A stretch of DNA of 64,000 bases, from positions 2,728,001 to 2,792,000 of the forward strand of contig OZ244877.1 of the NCBI GenBank assembly GCA_965221145.1, written 5' to 3'. Below are positions 35,671 through 44,270 of this stretch, in pieces. Numbering within the stretch: position 1 is the first letter of the stretch; each line of letters starts with the position of its first letter. The notes under the pieces were generated by a model. That model saw nothing but the letters and a program-made list of their open reading frames with translations, searched no databases and was not told where the DNA came from. The translations under genes were made by a program, and so were the position numbers. This DNA is from Bin5 sp965221145. GTDB lineage: Bacteria > Chloroflexota > Anaerolineae > Caldilineales > Caldilineaceae.

Positions 35671-35735
35671 TCAGCCCTTAATGCCCGTCAACGCAATGCC
35701 TTGCACAAAAGTCTTTTGTAAGAAGAAGAAGAGCA
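35671..35735 (-). pseudogene. C-terminal remnant of a MalG/UgpE-type carbohydrate ABC permease
   Basis: The minus strand encodes LLFFFLQKTFVQGIALTGIKG followed by a stop. This is the highly typical tail of carbohydrate ABC permeases (Phe-Val-Gln-Gly-Ile-x-x-x-Gly-x-Lys-Gly). The frame is cut at the end of the IS1-family element at 35736; only about 21 residues remain. It probably belonged with the solute-binding gene whose start survives on the other side of the element. Confidence 0.75.
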
Positions 35736-36524
35736 GGTAGTGGTCACAAAGTAAGTGTTGAGAGCAAGGACTTCATCGCCAAGTTGTGGTCAATGATAAA
35801 CCAGTTGGTGACCATATGATGGTACGCATCGCTCTTTGAGAATGAGAGCGTTTTGCGGACATAACGGGCTTGCTTTTGTCGCAATGTACAATACCAACGC
35901 TCCATATGGGATAGCTGTCCGCTGCCTTTGCCGACTGCGAAATGGGTTTCTTTGGGCAGCACCTCTTGATACGCTTTCCAGAAGTCGCTATAGGAGAGAC
36001 ATCTGCGATATGCACGTGGCGCCTTGTCCCATAGACGGCAACAACTCTGTTCGCTGCGGTCCCCGATCACAAAGGCCACGATCTGGCGGGTTCAACGACA
36101 CATGACCGTCCACAACCAGCGCTTGTTGCGCCGTTTGCGCACAAAGCTCCAAGCCTCATCGAACTCGAGCACATCATCGGGCTGGGCGGGCAACAGCGTT
36201 GATACGAGCGTCGGCAAAGCGGCCACATGCTCTCCGATCCACCGGGCAATGGTGAGACGATGAATACCAAACAGCCGACTGAGTCCTCGTAAACTGATGC
36301 GTTCCTGGTAGGCTTTCAGGATGAGCGACTTCTGTTTTTTTTCGTCTCTCTCCTGGACTCCAAAATCCGATACACGCCGCAGTCTTTGCAGTGATATTGC
36401 TGCTGACCAAGGCGGTTGCTACCATTCTTGATGATATTTGTGCTTCCGCACACTCGACAACTGTAGGTGATCGTTTTCTGTATCATGCTATAATTCTATC
36501 ACCACTTACTATTCGACCACTACC
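35736..36524 (-). mobile_element. IS1-family insertion sequence (789 bp), probably inactive
   Basis: Terminal inverted repeats: the left end begins GGTAGTGGTCACAAAGTAAG; the right end read inward begins GGTAGTGGTCGAATAGTAAG. Length and transposase match the IS1 family. The 8 nt outside each end (GAAGAGCA and GCCAGGCC) do not match, so there is no target duplication. Each side is a fragment of a different ABC transporter gene, as expected after an element-mediated adjacent deletion. A short derivative with the same ends is at 44271. Confidence 0.88.
35744..36486 (-). pseudogene. IS1-family transposase (InsA/InsB), interrupted
   Basis: From ATG 36486 the first frame gives an InsA-like zinc finger (CRVCG and CKDCG) and about 50 codons up to an A8C run (36335-36342 on the plus strand as T). 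A -1 slip there continues into KSLILKAYQERISLRGLSRLFGI, then DEAWSFVRKRRNKRW, and the InsB catalytic part (VIGDRSEQSCCRLW, YSDFWKAYQEV, LSHMERWYCTLRQ, VRKTLSFSKS). IS1 elements use programmed -1 frameshifting at an A-run, so the shift may be natural. An in-frame TGA at 36092-36094, in place of an Arg codon (CR-stop-TRQIV), is a real defect. Confidence 0.85.
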
Positions 36525-36586
36525 GCCAGGCCGGAGACCTGCAAGAAGCGACGTCGTGACAACATACTTTGTTTCTGAGTGTCCAT
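36525..36586 (-). pseudogene. 5' remnant of a Tat-exported ABC solute-binding protein gene
   Basis: ATG 36586 (GGAGGA 8 nt upstream) begins MDTQKQSMLSRRRFLQVSGL, a textbook twin-arginine signal (SRRRFLQ) used by many sugar-binding proteins. The frame then runs into the IS1-family end and stops. About 20 codons survive. Assignment as a solute-binding protein rests on the Tat motif plus the permease tail at the other side. Confidence 0.6.
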
Positions 36587-36894
36587 TCAGTCATTCCTCC
36601 ATGGGTTAGAACGTTGAGAAAATTGAGAAAGGGCTGTAAGCCAGGTAGGGGGCAGAGTTGACCAGTGCCGATCTGCCTCTTGGCGCACACAACGCGCCGC
36701 AATTGCCCAAGACGAACTGCCCGACGGTTTCGTTCGGCCATCCTGCAATTTGTCGCAAAGTGCTTGCAGGAAACCCAGACGAAAAGTATACATGAGCCAG
36801 AAAGAAAGATGTGCAACAGGGGAAATGGCACGATTCCAAACATGATAAACACTTAAGCGCGTCATGTCAAAATCCAGGGGCATCTGTAACAACC
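36587..36894. other. Upstream region of the deleted ABC operon
   Basis: About 300 nt without a credible gene; overlapping short frames on both strands show no conserved pattern. It should contain the promoter of the lost solute-binding gene, but I cannot place it. Confidence 0.4.
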
Positions 36895-37356
36895 GTCAAC
36901 GTGGCTTCTCATTTGGCGGCGGGTGCATCCTAGATTGTTGGGCGATGATGGCAGGAGCCGTTGCGTTGGCAGGTTGGCCTGACCTGTCGTTGACAGGAGG
37001 AAGAGATTCCCAGGTCTGGATGCGGACGTATTGGCGGCGGGTTTGACAGTTTTTTGGATTGGCGCTCCAATGGAAGACAAGTCCGCCAAAAAATCTTCAA
37101 AAGGAATATGTTGAATGCGCTACCGCTCCGCTATATGAGCGCAATTCTACTAAACGATTAGGGAAAAATGTCCGCTTTGTCCGCTTTTACCCCCCCCCCC
37201 TCTCGATTACTATACGAAGGAAAATGTCTTTTTTGCGTTTGCGGAGGCCGTCTCTGCCGGCAGGCGCCAGGGAGTGCAAGGGGGTCTGGCTCGGCCGGAT
37301 GCCTGCACGACAGACATTGTACCACACTCTTGTTATGGTGTGCGGCCGGGCCTCTC

Positions 37357-38345
37357 ACTGGGGTGCATCCCAAAATGGGGGCGAGTTTCTGGCTACCTCT
37401 GGGGAGTTACACTGGGATGCTCAGCCCGCTACTCTGGACAACCCCAAATCCTGGATGCACCCTCTCACTGGGTGCATCCAGGATTATTGCGCAGCCGTTG
37501 TCTGAATTGTGGCCTTCGGGACATGGGGATGGCTTCTGACTAAAGCGCAGGCGCATTTGCCAGCATGTCAGGACGCGCCCACCCGCCAGTTAAGAAATTC
37601 GGACAGCCCCAAAATGCTGGGGACGAGATTTCATTTTGGGTCGCAGGCAGCGAATTCGCGTGGGTCCCGGATTTTGGGTCGTGACGCGGGAATCGCCGTG
37701 TGAGCGGGCTGTCAGGGGGTGGATTCCAGGAAATTTCTTGCAAAAATGTCCGCTTTGTCCGCTTTACCCCCCCCTTTACTACTATACGAAATGAAACGTT
37801 CTTTCGCGTTGACGGAGGCTGGCGCTGTCGGCAGGCGGCCAAGGCATGCATTTGAAGTTTTTTGGCGGAAGACCTTGATGGAAGGGCCATCACAAAAAAT
37901 CTTCAAAAACGGAGGTTGGCTTTGCCTGACCGATGCACAGAGGTATTATACCACACTTCAGTTTTGGCAGGTGACAGGCTCGGCAGATGGGTGCATCCCA
38001 ATATGGGGGCGAGTTTCTGGCTACCTCTGGGGAGTTACACTGGGATGCTCAGCCCGCTACTCTGGACAACTCCAAATCTGGGTTGCACCCTGACGCACGG
38101 GTGCGGTTCAAAATGGGGTGAGTTTTCGGCGACCCCTGGGCAGCCACACGGATTGCGGGCGAGACGCCCGCGTTTCCAGGGGCGATCCCCAAATCTGGGA
38201 TGCACCCCGGCAGATGGGGTGTATCCAGGACTTTTGGCGCGCTTCTGGCCCTATCTTGTCAGCTACGCGGGGTGCGGGCGAGACGCCCGCGATCCCAGGG
38301 GGATATGCAATAATCTCGGATGCACCCACAATCATCCTGGATACA
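37357..38345 (+). repeat. Degenerate GGTGCATCC-bounded repeat units with GC-rich palindromes
   Basis: Units of roughly 100-120 nt start near 37360, 37988, 38098 and 38215. The first two share a long, almost identical core (GCGAGTTTCTGGCTACCTCT, GGGGAGTTACACTGGGATGC, TCAGCCCGCTACTCTGGACA). The last two each contain the palindrome GCGGGCGAGACGCCCGC (38158-38174 and 38275-38291). Most units end in a CCAAATCTGGGATGCACCC-like string, so unit boundaries can pair with each other in RNA. Confidence 0.7.
37474..37777 (-). repeat. Dispersed noncoding repeat, copy B (right module)
   Basis: Read on the minus strand, this matches 20240-20540 nearly base for base. It includes the GTAAAGCGGACAAAGCGGAC start after the G-run, AATCCACCCCCTGACAGCCC, ACCCAAAATGAAATCTCGTC, the AACTGGCGGGTGGGCGCGTC block, and the end CACAATTCAGACAACG. 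Only scattered substitutions and G-run length differ. No ORF is conserved between the copies. Confidence 0.85.
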
Positions 38346-38428
38346 CCCTTTGGCGGCCCATGGATGGATGTCCACCGAAATGGCCGATGCGAACGGCTCT
38401 CCTCGGCTCATTGAAGAACGATGCAGAG

Positions 38429-39820
38429 CTACCTCTGCCACACTTCCACTGCTTCATCCGGGGCGTCCAACTTTCGCAGTTCCTTGAGCAGCGCATCGTG
38501 CAGGTCGTCCGCGACTTCTTTGTTGTCGTCGATCAAGTTCGTCTCAGCAAGCGGATCAACCGACAGTTCGAACAACTGCTTTCCCCCGTAAGAGCCGACC
38601 GGTGCGTAGGCCCAGCGCTCGGTATAGAGGACCGGCGTCACGCAGTTGGCAGGCAGTTCGCCATCCTTCCGCCGGGTATACGAGGCAGACACGACGCACT
38701 CATGGAGCTGCTCGCTGCTTTGCCCCCGCAGGAGCGGTGCAAAGGAGCGGCCGTGCATCGGTTCCGGCGTTTCGGCTTGCACGCCAGCCAGGTCCAGCAG
38801 CGTCGGCGCGACGTCCGCAGGCCGCAAAAGGGCATCGACAGTGCGGCCTCCCTCCAGGCCCTGCGCAGCCACCAGGAATGGGATATGGACGATCTCAGGA
38901 TAGAGAGGCCAGAAGCGATCATCGTTCCTGCTGATGTTCGACTTGCCGGTGCGGTTGTGCTCGCCCAAGCACATTCCATGATCCGACATGAAAACAACGA
39001 CCGAGTTGCGCCACAGGTCCAGGTCATCGATCTTGGTCAGGATGCGCCCGACCCAGCGGTCCACCAACTCTGCCTCTGCGCAGTAGTGGGCGCGCAGGTT
39101 TCTCAATTCGGCCTCAGTGTAATCGCTGGCCTTGCCGTAGTTGGGATGCAGCATCGGCGGGCCATCATAATCGGGATCGTAGCGGCGCACCATATACTCT
39201 GGCGGGTCCCAGGGTTCGTGGGGATCGAAGAAGTCCACCCACAGGAAGAAGGGGCTGTGCTGGTCATTCTCCTCCAGCCATTCGACCGCCAGTTCTGCCG
39301 TGCGCGGCGGGAAGCGGTCGATCTCGCGATACCAGCGGCGATTGATCCACGAGTGCAGGTCGATCAGGTTGCGCCCCTGGAAGTGATTGCCGATGTTGCG
39401 CGTCTTATCGTCCGCCATGACCTGCTCGATCGGGTGGTTCATGCCCAGAAAATAGGTGTTGCCCTCTTGGCCAGGCAGCGTGTGCGCGCCGCTGAAGCCC
39501 TCGAAGAAGGCCGCCCGCAGCAGATGCGGACAGTCGCCCAGCAACTGGCTGACGTAGCCTGCTTCGCCGAGAATTTGCGGCAGGTGATTGGGGCTGCTCA
39601 ACCGCCTGTCCTGCCAGGGATACCAGGGCCAGCCCACGCGCCCGGTGGTGAAATCGGTGCGATGGGGGATTGTCGGAAAGCTGCCCGTGTACAAACGGGA
39701 CAGGCTCACGCAGCGTTCAGAAAAGCGGTCGAGATGAGGCGTGCGCACTGGCATTGCCGCGGCGCGATCGAACAGATTGTCGTAGCGGAAGGTGTCAGAA
39801 ATGATGACTATGATATTCAT
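38429..39820 (-). CDS. Sulfatase-like hydrolase with Thr at the formylglycine position
   Basis: A 463-aa alkaline-phosphatase-superfamily enzyme. The N-terminal metal Asp (IIVIISDTFRYD, D9), the SDHG segment (VVFMSDHGMCLGEH) and overall layout are those of type I sulfatases. The expected C/S-x-P-x-R motif reads T50-I-P-H-R54 followed by TDFTTG, so no Cys or Ser is available for formylglycine. Thr is the nucleophile in phosphatases and NPP-type phosphodiesterases of the same superfamily, so a phosphoester or phosphonate substrate is possible (inference). It ends the minus-strand cluster with the deacetylase and DegT genes, just before the repeat mosaic. Confidence 0.85.
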   Translation of the reverse strand: MNIIVIISDTFRYDNLFDRAAAMPVRTPHLDRFSERCVSLSRLYTGSFPTIPHRTDFTTGRVGWPWYPWQDRRLSSPNHLPQILGEAGYVSQLLGDCPHLLRAAFFEGFSGAHTLPGQEGNTYFLGMNHPIEQVMADDKTRNIGNHFQGRNLIDLHSWINRRWYREIDRFPPRTAELAVEWLEENDQHSPFFLWVDFFDPHEPWDPPEYMVRRYDPDYDGPPMLHPNYGKASDYTEAELRNLRAHYCAEAELVDRWVGRILTKIDDLDLWRNSVVVFMSDHGMCLGEHNRTGKSNISRNDDRFWPLYPEIVHIPFLVAAQGLEGGRTVDALLRPADVAPTLLDLAGVQAETPEPMHGRSFAPLLRGQSSEQLHECVVSASYTRRKDGELPANCVTPVLYTERWAYAPVGSYGGKQLFELSVDPLAETNLIDDNKEVADDLHDALLKELRKLDAPDEAVEVWQR

Positions 39821-39846
39821 TGGGACAGTCCAGGTTGGGAAGTTAG

Positions 39847-40743
39847 TTACACGGTAAGTATGTCCGGCCCGTCAACGGTGGCGGCTTCTGCCAATGCGCC
39901 GGAGGACGCCAACTCGCCCATCGTGGCGAAGGAAGTGCCCGGCTGCCGTCCGACATGCTCCGACACAGTGTCGATCAGGCGGAAAGTGTGCTCATAGTCG
40001 GAAGCGATGCCATGCGTGTGCATGAGCAGGACGACGATCGGGCTTTGTCCGCTGATGCGGTCCAGGTCTTTGCGCGCCAGTTCGATGAATTCGTCGCTGC
40101 GCTCACCTGCGCCGCGCCAGTTGTACTCGTTCAGGATGGGAACCTCGACCACATCTTCATACCAGAGGAAGGGTCGATAGGGTATATCGTCTACCCAGTC
40201 CTGCTTAAGCTCGCCGCCGTTGTGACGCAGATGGGAGTAACCGCTGCCGCTGATATACATACAGGTATGATAGCCTATGCCGACCTCGCGCAGGGCGGTA
40301 AACATCGATTTGGAGATTGCGCCGCAGGGCGCGCGGAATACGATCGGCTTTACGCCCAGTTCGAGCGCGAAGATCTCCATCCCCTCCTCGATGCGGTCGC
40401 GCAGATTGTCAACTGTGTAGCGGGGCATCAGTTCTTCACGCCGCTTATCGAAATCGGACTGGAGCGTCGTCAGAATGGAGGTCGCAGGCCAGGCAGGCGG
40501 GCCAAACTCATAACAGTCGGCATGGGTCAGGCCGTGCAACTGAATGTCGTGACCGGCGTCGCGGGCGGCAATTAGCGCCTCTTTCCACTCCCTGGAAATT
40601 GGACTGCCGCCGCCTTTGGGCACTGTGAACCATGTCGATGCCAGCCCACGCGAACTGAAAAACTCGGTCGCGCGGCGCAGCGACTCCACCATTTCACTGC
40701 CACCATGCCCGGCGTCGTCGATACTCCATGTGTAGGTTGTCAT
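39847..40743 (-). CDS. Polysaccharide deacetylase (NodB/CE4) family protein
   Basis: A 298-aa protein with CE4 motifs: WSIDDAGHG (D9 and D10, catalytic base and metal ligand) and H70-GLT-H74-AD, the two metal His. Further along are RAPCGAISKSMF (motif 3 Arg-Ala-Pro) and a final LLMHTHG with the conserved His. There is no signal peptide, so it is probably cytosolic. CE4 members remove N- or O-acetyl groups from sugars. It lies 26 nt upstream of the sulfatase-like gene on the same strand; the two may act on one substrate (inference). Confidence 0.88.
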   Translation of the reverse strand: MTTYTWSIDDAGHGGSEMVESLRRATEFFSSRGLASTWFTVPKGGGSPISREWKEALIAARDAGHDIQLHGLTHADCYEFGPPAWPATSILTTLQSDFDKRREELMPRYTVDNLRDRIEEGMEIFALELGVKPIVFRAPCGAISKSMFTALREVGIGYHTCMYISGSGYSHLRHNGGELKQDWVDDIPYRPFLWYEDVVEVPILNEYNWRGAGERSDEFIELARKDLDRISGQSPIVVLLMHTHGIASDYEHTFRLIDTVSEHVGRQPGTSFATMGELASSGALAEAATVDGPDILTV

Positions 40744-40856
40744 TCACTTTCCCCTTCCATTTGGGAGTTGCCACTATTCTGCGGATGTTGGCAGTTGCGC
40801 AGCCGCTACCATAAGGGGAACTGCAATGGGTACAAATGATGTGATTGTCAATGATG

Positions 40857-42128
40857 CTACGCCAACTCCTCGAGAACACGATTCAACCCTTCGACCGTCT
40901 CCTCCACATCCTCATTTGTCAGCAACGGGCTGACATTCAGATGCACGGCGCGCCCCAACAGGTCAAGGCTGCGCGGGCACATATCCTTCCTATACTCGAT
41001 CTCCCGCTTTGCCCAGCGCCAGGGGCCGCCGCCGTCGGACCACGTGCGTTTGTTGAGTATTGGCACCCAATGAGCGTAGACATGGTAGTCGATCCCTTCC
41101 TCCCTATAGAGCGGGCCGGCGCCGATATTCTCTGCTTGTAGCGCCTCCGACACGGCCACGGCTTGGGCCGCGCTTTCCATGAAGAAGACCGTTGCGATGG
41201 CTGTATCTCCTTCTGGATCCGCCATCTCGCGGAAGCGGATGCCCTTGCGGCGGGTAACATCCTCGATTCCGGCCTTGAGCATGCGCTTGCGCTGGCGCAT
41301 GGCGTCGATCAGCCCATCCAGCCGCTGCAACTGCACGAGCGCGACTGCGGCCAGAAGCTCCGGCAAACGGTAGTTGACGCCGCACATTAGCTCAGCCTCG
41401 TCGATTTCGAGGCGGAGCGCGCCGATCACGTCGTGATACATATTGGTGCGCTTCCAGACCGATTCATCGTTGGTGACCACCATGCCGCCTTCGCCGGAGG
41501 TGATGATCTTGTTGAACTGGAGGCTGAAGCAGCCCACATCGCCGAACGAGCCGAGCGCCTGCCCGTTGTAGCTGCCCCCGTTCGCCTGCGCCACGTCCTC
41601 GATCACTTTGAGGCCGTTCTCCTTCGCCACCGCCATCAGTTCATCCATGCGGCAGGGCGCGCCGCGCATATGCACCGGCATGATCGCTTTGGTGTAAGGG
41701 GTAATTTTGCGTTCGACATCGGCGGGGTCGAGCAGGAGCGTCTCGTCGACTTCGGCGATCACCGGTATACCACCGGCTGCGACGACGGCGGACGCTGACG
41801 CAATCCACGTATAGGCGGGCACGATTACTTCATCGCCCGGCCCGACGCCGATGGCTTGCAGTCCGCAGACCAGCGCCGCAGTGCCCGACGTTACGGCAAC
41901 GGCATGGCGCGCGCCCTTCTTCCCGGCAAACGCCTGTTCAAGCTGACTGGCTTTGGACTCGACCTCGCCGGGGCCGTAATAGCGGAAGAGGCGCTTGGTT
42001 CGCAGCACCTCCAACACGGCCTGCTCCTCCTCTTCACCGATCTCCATGCCGCCGGGATACATTGGCGGATCGGAATTCTGCTTCGCGGGCGCCCCGCCAT
42101 GGATCGCCAGTCTGTGTTCTTGCGTCAT
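40857..42128 (-). CDS. DegT/DnrJ/EryC1/StrS-family aminotransferase
   Basis: A 423-aa PLP-dependent enzyme. The PLP Lys is K207 in SLQFNKIITSGEGGMV. Upstream are AVTSGTAALVCGLQAIGVGPGDEVIVPAYTW-like segments (phosphate and ring binding) and EDVAQANGGSYNG (Asp to the pyridine N). Family enzymes make amino sugars or aminocyclitols from keto sugars. The N-terminal GGAPA followed by YPGG is typical of the StrS/glutamine:scyllo-inosose subgroup. About 115 nt separates it from the deacetylase gene. Confidence 0.92.
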   Translation of the reverse strand: MTQEHRLAIHGGAPAKQNSDPPMYPGGMEIGEEEEQAVLEVLRTKRLFRYYGPGEVESKASQLEQAFAGKKGARHAVAVTSGTAALVCGLQAIGVGPGDEVIVPAYTWIASASAVVAAGGIPVIAEVDETLLLDPADVERKITPYTKAIMPVHMRGAPCRMDELMAVAKENGLKVIEDVAQANGGSYNGQALGSFGDVGCFSLQFNKIITSGEGGMVVTNDESVWKRTNMYHDVIGALRLEIDEAELMCGVNYRLPELLAAVALVQLQRLDGLIDAMRQRKRMLKAGIEDVTRRKGIRFREMADPEGDTAIATVFFMESAAQAVAVSEALQAENIGAGPLYREEGIDYHVYAHWVPILNKRTWSDGGGPWRWAKREIEYRKDMCPRSLDLLGRAVHLNVSPLLTNEDVEETVEGLNRVLEELA

Positions 42129-42348
42129 CTATCTTCTCCCTGATTCGCTGCAAGCACCTCTGCCCGGGCCATATTCTCTGGCGCGGAGGGCATGGGATCA
42201 TACAAGTAGGCCAATGGAAATTTGGTCAGTACCCTTAAATCAGAAGGCGTTTTGCGTCCAATGCCCCTAAGAGCTGGGCGCGTGGTTGAGTCTATACATT
42301 CTAAGACGCAAATCATGGCGTCTATGTTCGCGACTCTTCCTCTCCCGT

Positions 42349-44172
42349 CTAGATCTGCTCCAGATATACATAGTAGGCGCCCAGTTCCCCGCCGCCTGCC
42401 AACTCAAACCAGGTCTCCAAGTGCGTTCCACCGGCGGGCAACGTCAGAGTGAATGTGATGCCGTCTTCGGAGGGACCGACAATAGCCGACGCCTCCTGTC
42501 CGGCGATGGCGATGCGGGCGCGGCGAACAGGAAGGGCAACTCCACCGCCCCACTGAATCCGCTCCTTCAGCGACGCACCTTTTTCTGCGTCAATCCGCAA
42601 TTGACTGAAAGGCGTTGGATTTCCGCCCGCCAGCCCCGCTGAGACAGGCGCGTCCTCCTCCACGGGCCAGCGGCGCAGGAGGAAGCGGTATGTTCCTGCC
42701 TCGACGACCTCCACCTCCCAATGACCGTTGCAGATCAAACCCTGACGCACAAGGCTCTGGTTCCAGGCGCATTCGCACCCGTCATTGCGCCAGTCATGTG
42801 TGTTCAAGCGCAAACGGGTCGCGTCCGGCCCCCCCAGCGAAATGGGAATCTCCTCGTCAAACTGGCGCGAGACCTTCGCCCACCACGTCTCGTAGGCTTG
42901 GCGCAACTCTGCCACGACATCAGGACTCGCGGCCGCCAGATCATGGCGTTGCTGCAGATCCGCCTTGATGTCGTACAACTCTCGCCCGTTGACAAGCCGC
43001 CAGCGGTCGGTCATCACTGCGCTCTTGCGCCACTTCAGCGGATGCGCAAGCCGTTGGGAATCGGTGACTAATGCACGCTCCGGCCAGTGGCTGGCTCCGG
43101 CGTCCTCTGGCCCGTCTGAGTCTGCGAAATCGGGCTGCTCGCGGCTATCTCCCCTTAACAATGGAACCAGACTGCTCCCGTCAAACTCGCAATCGTCCGC
43201 ATTATTCAGCCCGCACAACTCGATCAACGTCGGTAGAATGTCTACATTGGCTGTCACCGGGTCCACGTCGCGCCCCGCGTCGAAGCCCCCGGCAGGCCAG
43301 TGCAGAAAGAAGGGAACGCGGTGGCCTCCGTCATACTCGGAGCCTTTCTTCCCCCGCATTCCCGCGTTGTAGCCGCTAGTTACAAATTGGTCTTCGTCCA
43401 CATCCACGCCGCCGGCCGACCCGTTGTCGGTCATAAAGATGAAGATTGTGTATTCGGCCAATCCCAACTCTGCCAGCCGTCGGCGCAGCCCGCCCACGTT
43501 CTCATCAATGTTGGCCAACATGCCAAAGTAGTTGGCTCGCTCCTGATGGGGCGTCAGCGGCACATAGGGATCGCTATATTGTGGAGCAACCAGATGGGGC
43601 GAATGGGGCGCATTGGTGGGAAGATAGCAGAAGAAGGGCGTCTGCCGGTTGCGCTCGATGAACTTCAGCGCCTCCTGAAACCAGACATCGGTGCAGTAGC
43701 CGTCATAACGCGTATGGCGCTCGCCGTCCCAATAGCTGTCATCGAAATAGTTGTTGCCCCAGTAGTCGGGGGTTTGGCCGACGCCGCCTCCACCGTGAAC
43801 GACCACCGTCTCGAAGCCGCGATCCTGTGGCCGATAGGGCGCGTTGTCGCCCAGATGCCACTTGCCGAAGATGCCGGTGGCGTAACCGCTGCGGCGAAAG
43901 AAGTCGGCCATGCTGATCTCGTTGGACCGCAAAAGTGATCGTCCACCGATCGTGTGCCAGACGCCGGTGCTATTGGCGTAGTGGCCGGTCAGCAGCCCGG
44001 CACGCGTCGGCGCGCAGGTCGGCCCCACGTGGTAGTCGGTCAGACGGACGCTGCACGCGTGCAGCGCGTCGATTTGCGGCGTCTTCACCACCGGATTGCC
44101 GTGGCAGGAGAGATCGCCGTACCCTTGATCGTCGGTAAGCACAAAGACCACGTTGGGCTGGTCCGGCTTCAT
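42349..44172 (-). CDS. Type I sulfatase (arylsulfatase-like), tandem paralogue 1
   Basis: A 607-aa sulfatase. Metal ligands are D14-D15 (TDDQGYGD); the formylglycine motif is C53-A-P-T-R57 followed by AGLLTG; KWHLG and FMTDNGSAGG complete the active site. The catalytic domain covers about residues 1-400. A beta-rich C-terminal domain follows (GHWEVEVVEAGTYRFLLRRWP), perhaps for carbohydrate binding. No signal peptide is visible. ATG 44172 has AGGAG upstream. It is closely similar along its whole length to the next gene; the two differ most in the region around residues 340-380 and the C-terminus. Confidence 0.92.
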   Translation of the reverse strand: MKPDQPNVVFVLTDDQGYGDLSCHGNPVVKTPQIDALHACSVRLTDYHVGPTCAPTRAGLLTGHYANSTGVWHTIGGRSLLRSNEISMADFFRRSGYATGIFGKWHLGDNAPYRPQDRGFETVVVHGGGGVGQTPDYWGNNYFDDSYWDGERHTRYDGYCTDVWFQEALKFIERNRQTPFFCYLPTNAPHSPHLVAPQYSDPYVPLTPHQERANYFGMLANIDENVGGLRRRLAELGLAEYTIFIFMTDNGSAGGVDVDEDQFVTSGYNAGMRGKKGSEYDGGHRVPFFLHWPAGGFDAGRDVDPVTANVDILPTLIELCGLNNADDCEFDGSSLVPLLRGDSREQPDFADSDGPEDAGASHWPERALVTDSQRLAHPLKWRKSAVMTDRWRLVNGRELYDIKADLQQRHDLAAASPDVVAELRQAYETWWAKVSRQFDEEIPISLGGPDATRLRLNTHDWRNDGCECAWNQSLVRQGLICNGHWEVEVVEAGTYRFLLRRWPVEEDAPVSAGLAGGNPTPFSQLRIDAEKGASLKERIQWGGGVALPVRRARIAIAGQEASAIVGPSEDGITFTLTLPAGGTHLETWFELAGGGELGAYYVYLEQI

Positions 44173-44270
44173 GCGCCGCTCCTGGCTGCAACTCCATAAA
44201 TCTTCAAGACGATTCCCATGAATCAACCCTTGGAAACGCAGACATCATTGCTGCCCATACATTGATCTTT

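Larger units (their letters stand above)
36895..38375. repeat. Noncoding repeat mosaic
   Basis: About 1.5 kb with no convincing gene, built of modules shared with 20.0-20.5 kb and 54.6-55.1 kb. They are: a CCGCCAAAAAATCTTCAAAA block (near 37080 and, as CAAAAAATCTTCAAAAAC, near 37890; compare 54665); a GCGCTACC...ATGAGCGC hairpin near 37117 (compare 54755 and 54931); and TGTCCGCTTTGTCCGCTTT followed by a C-run (near 37168 and 37747; inverted at 20243; compare 54862). Recurring GGTGCATCC units follow. Confidence 0.75.

Noticed and set aside
37166..38375. Short repeats considered as a CRISPR array
   Set aside because: Units are long, degenerate and irregular, with no constant repeat/variable spacer pattern and no cas genes nearby.
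37862..39997. 711-codon plus-strand open frame
   Set aside because: It lies mostly antisense to the sulfatase-like gene and begins in repeats; composition is that of a high-GC shadow frame and no protein pattern is visible.
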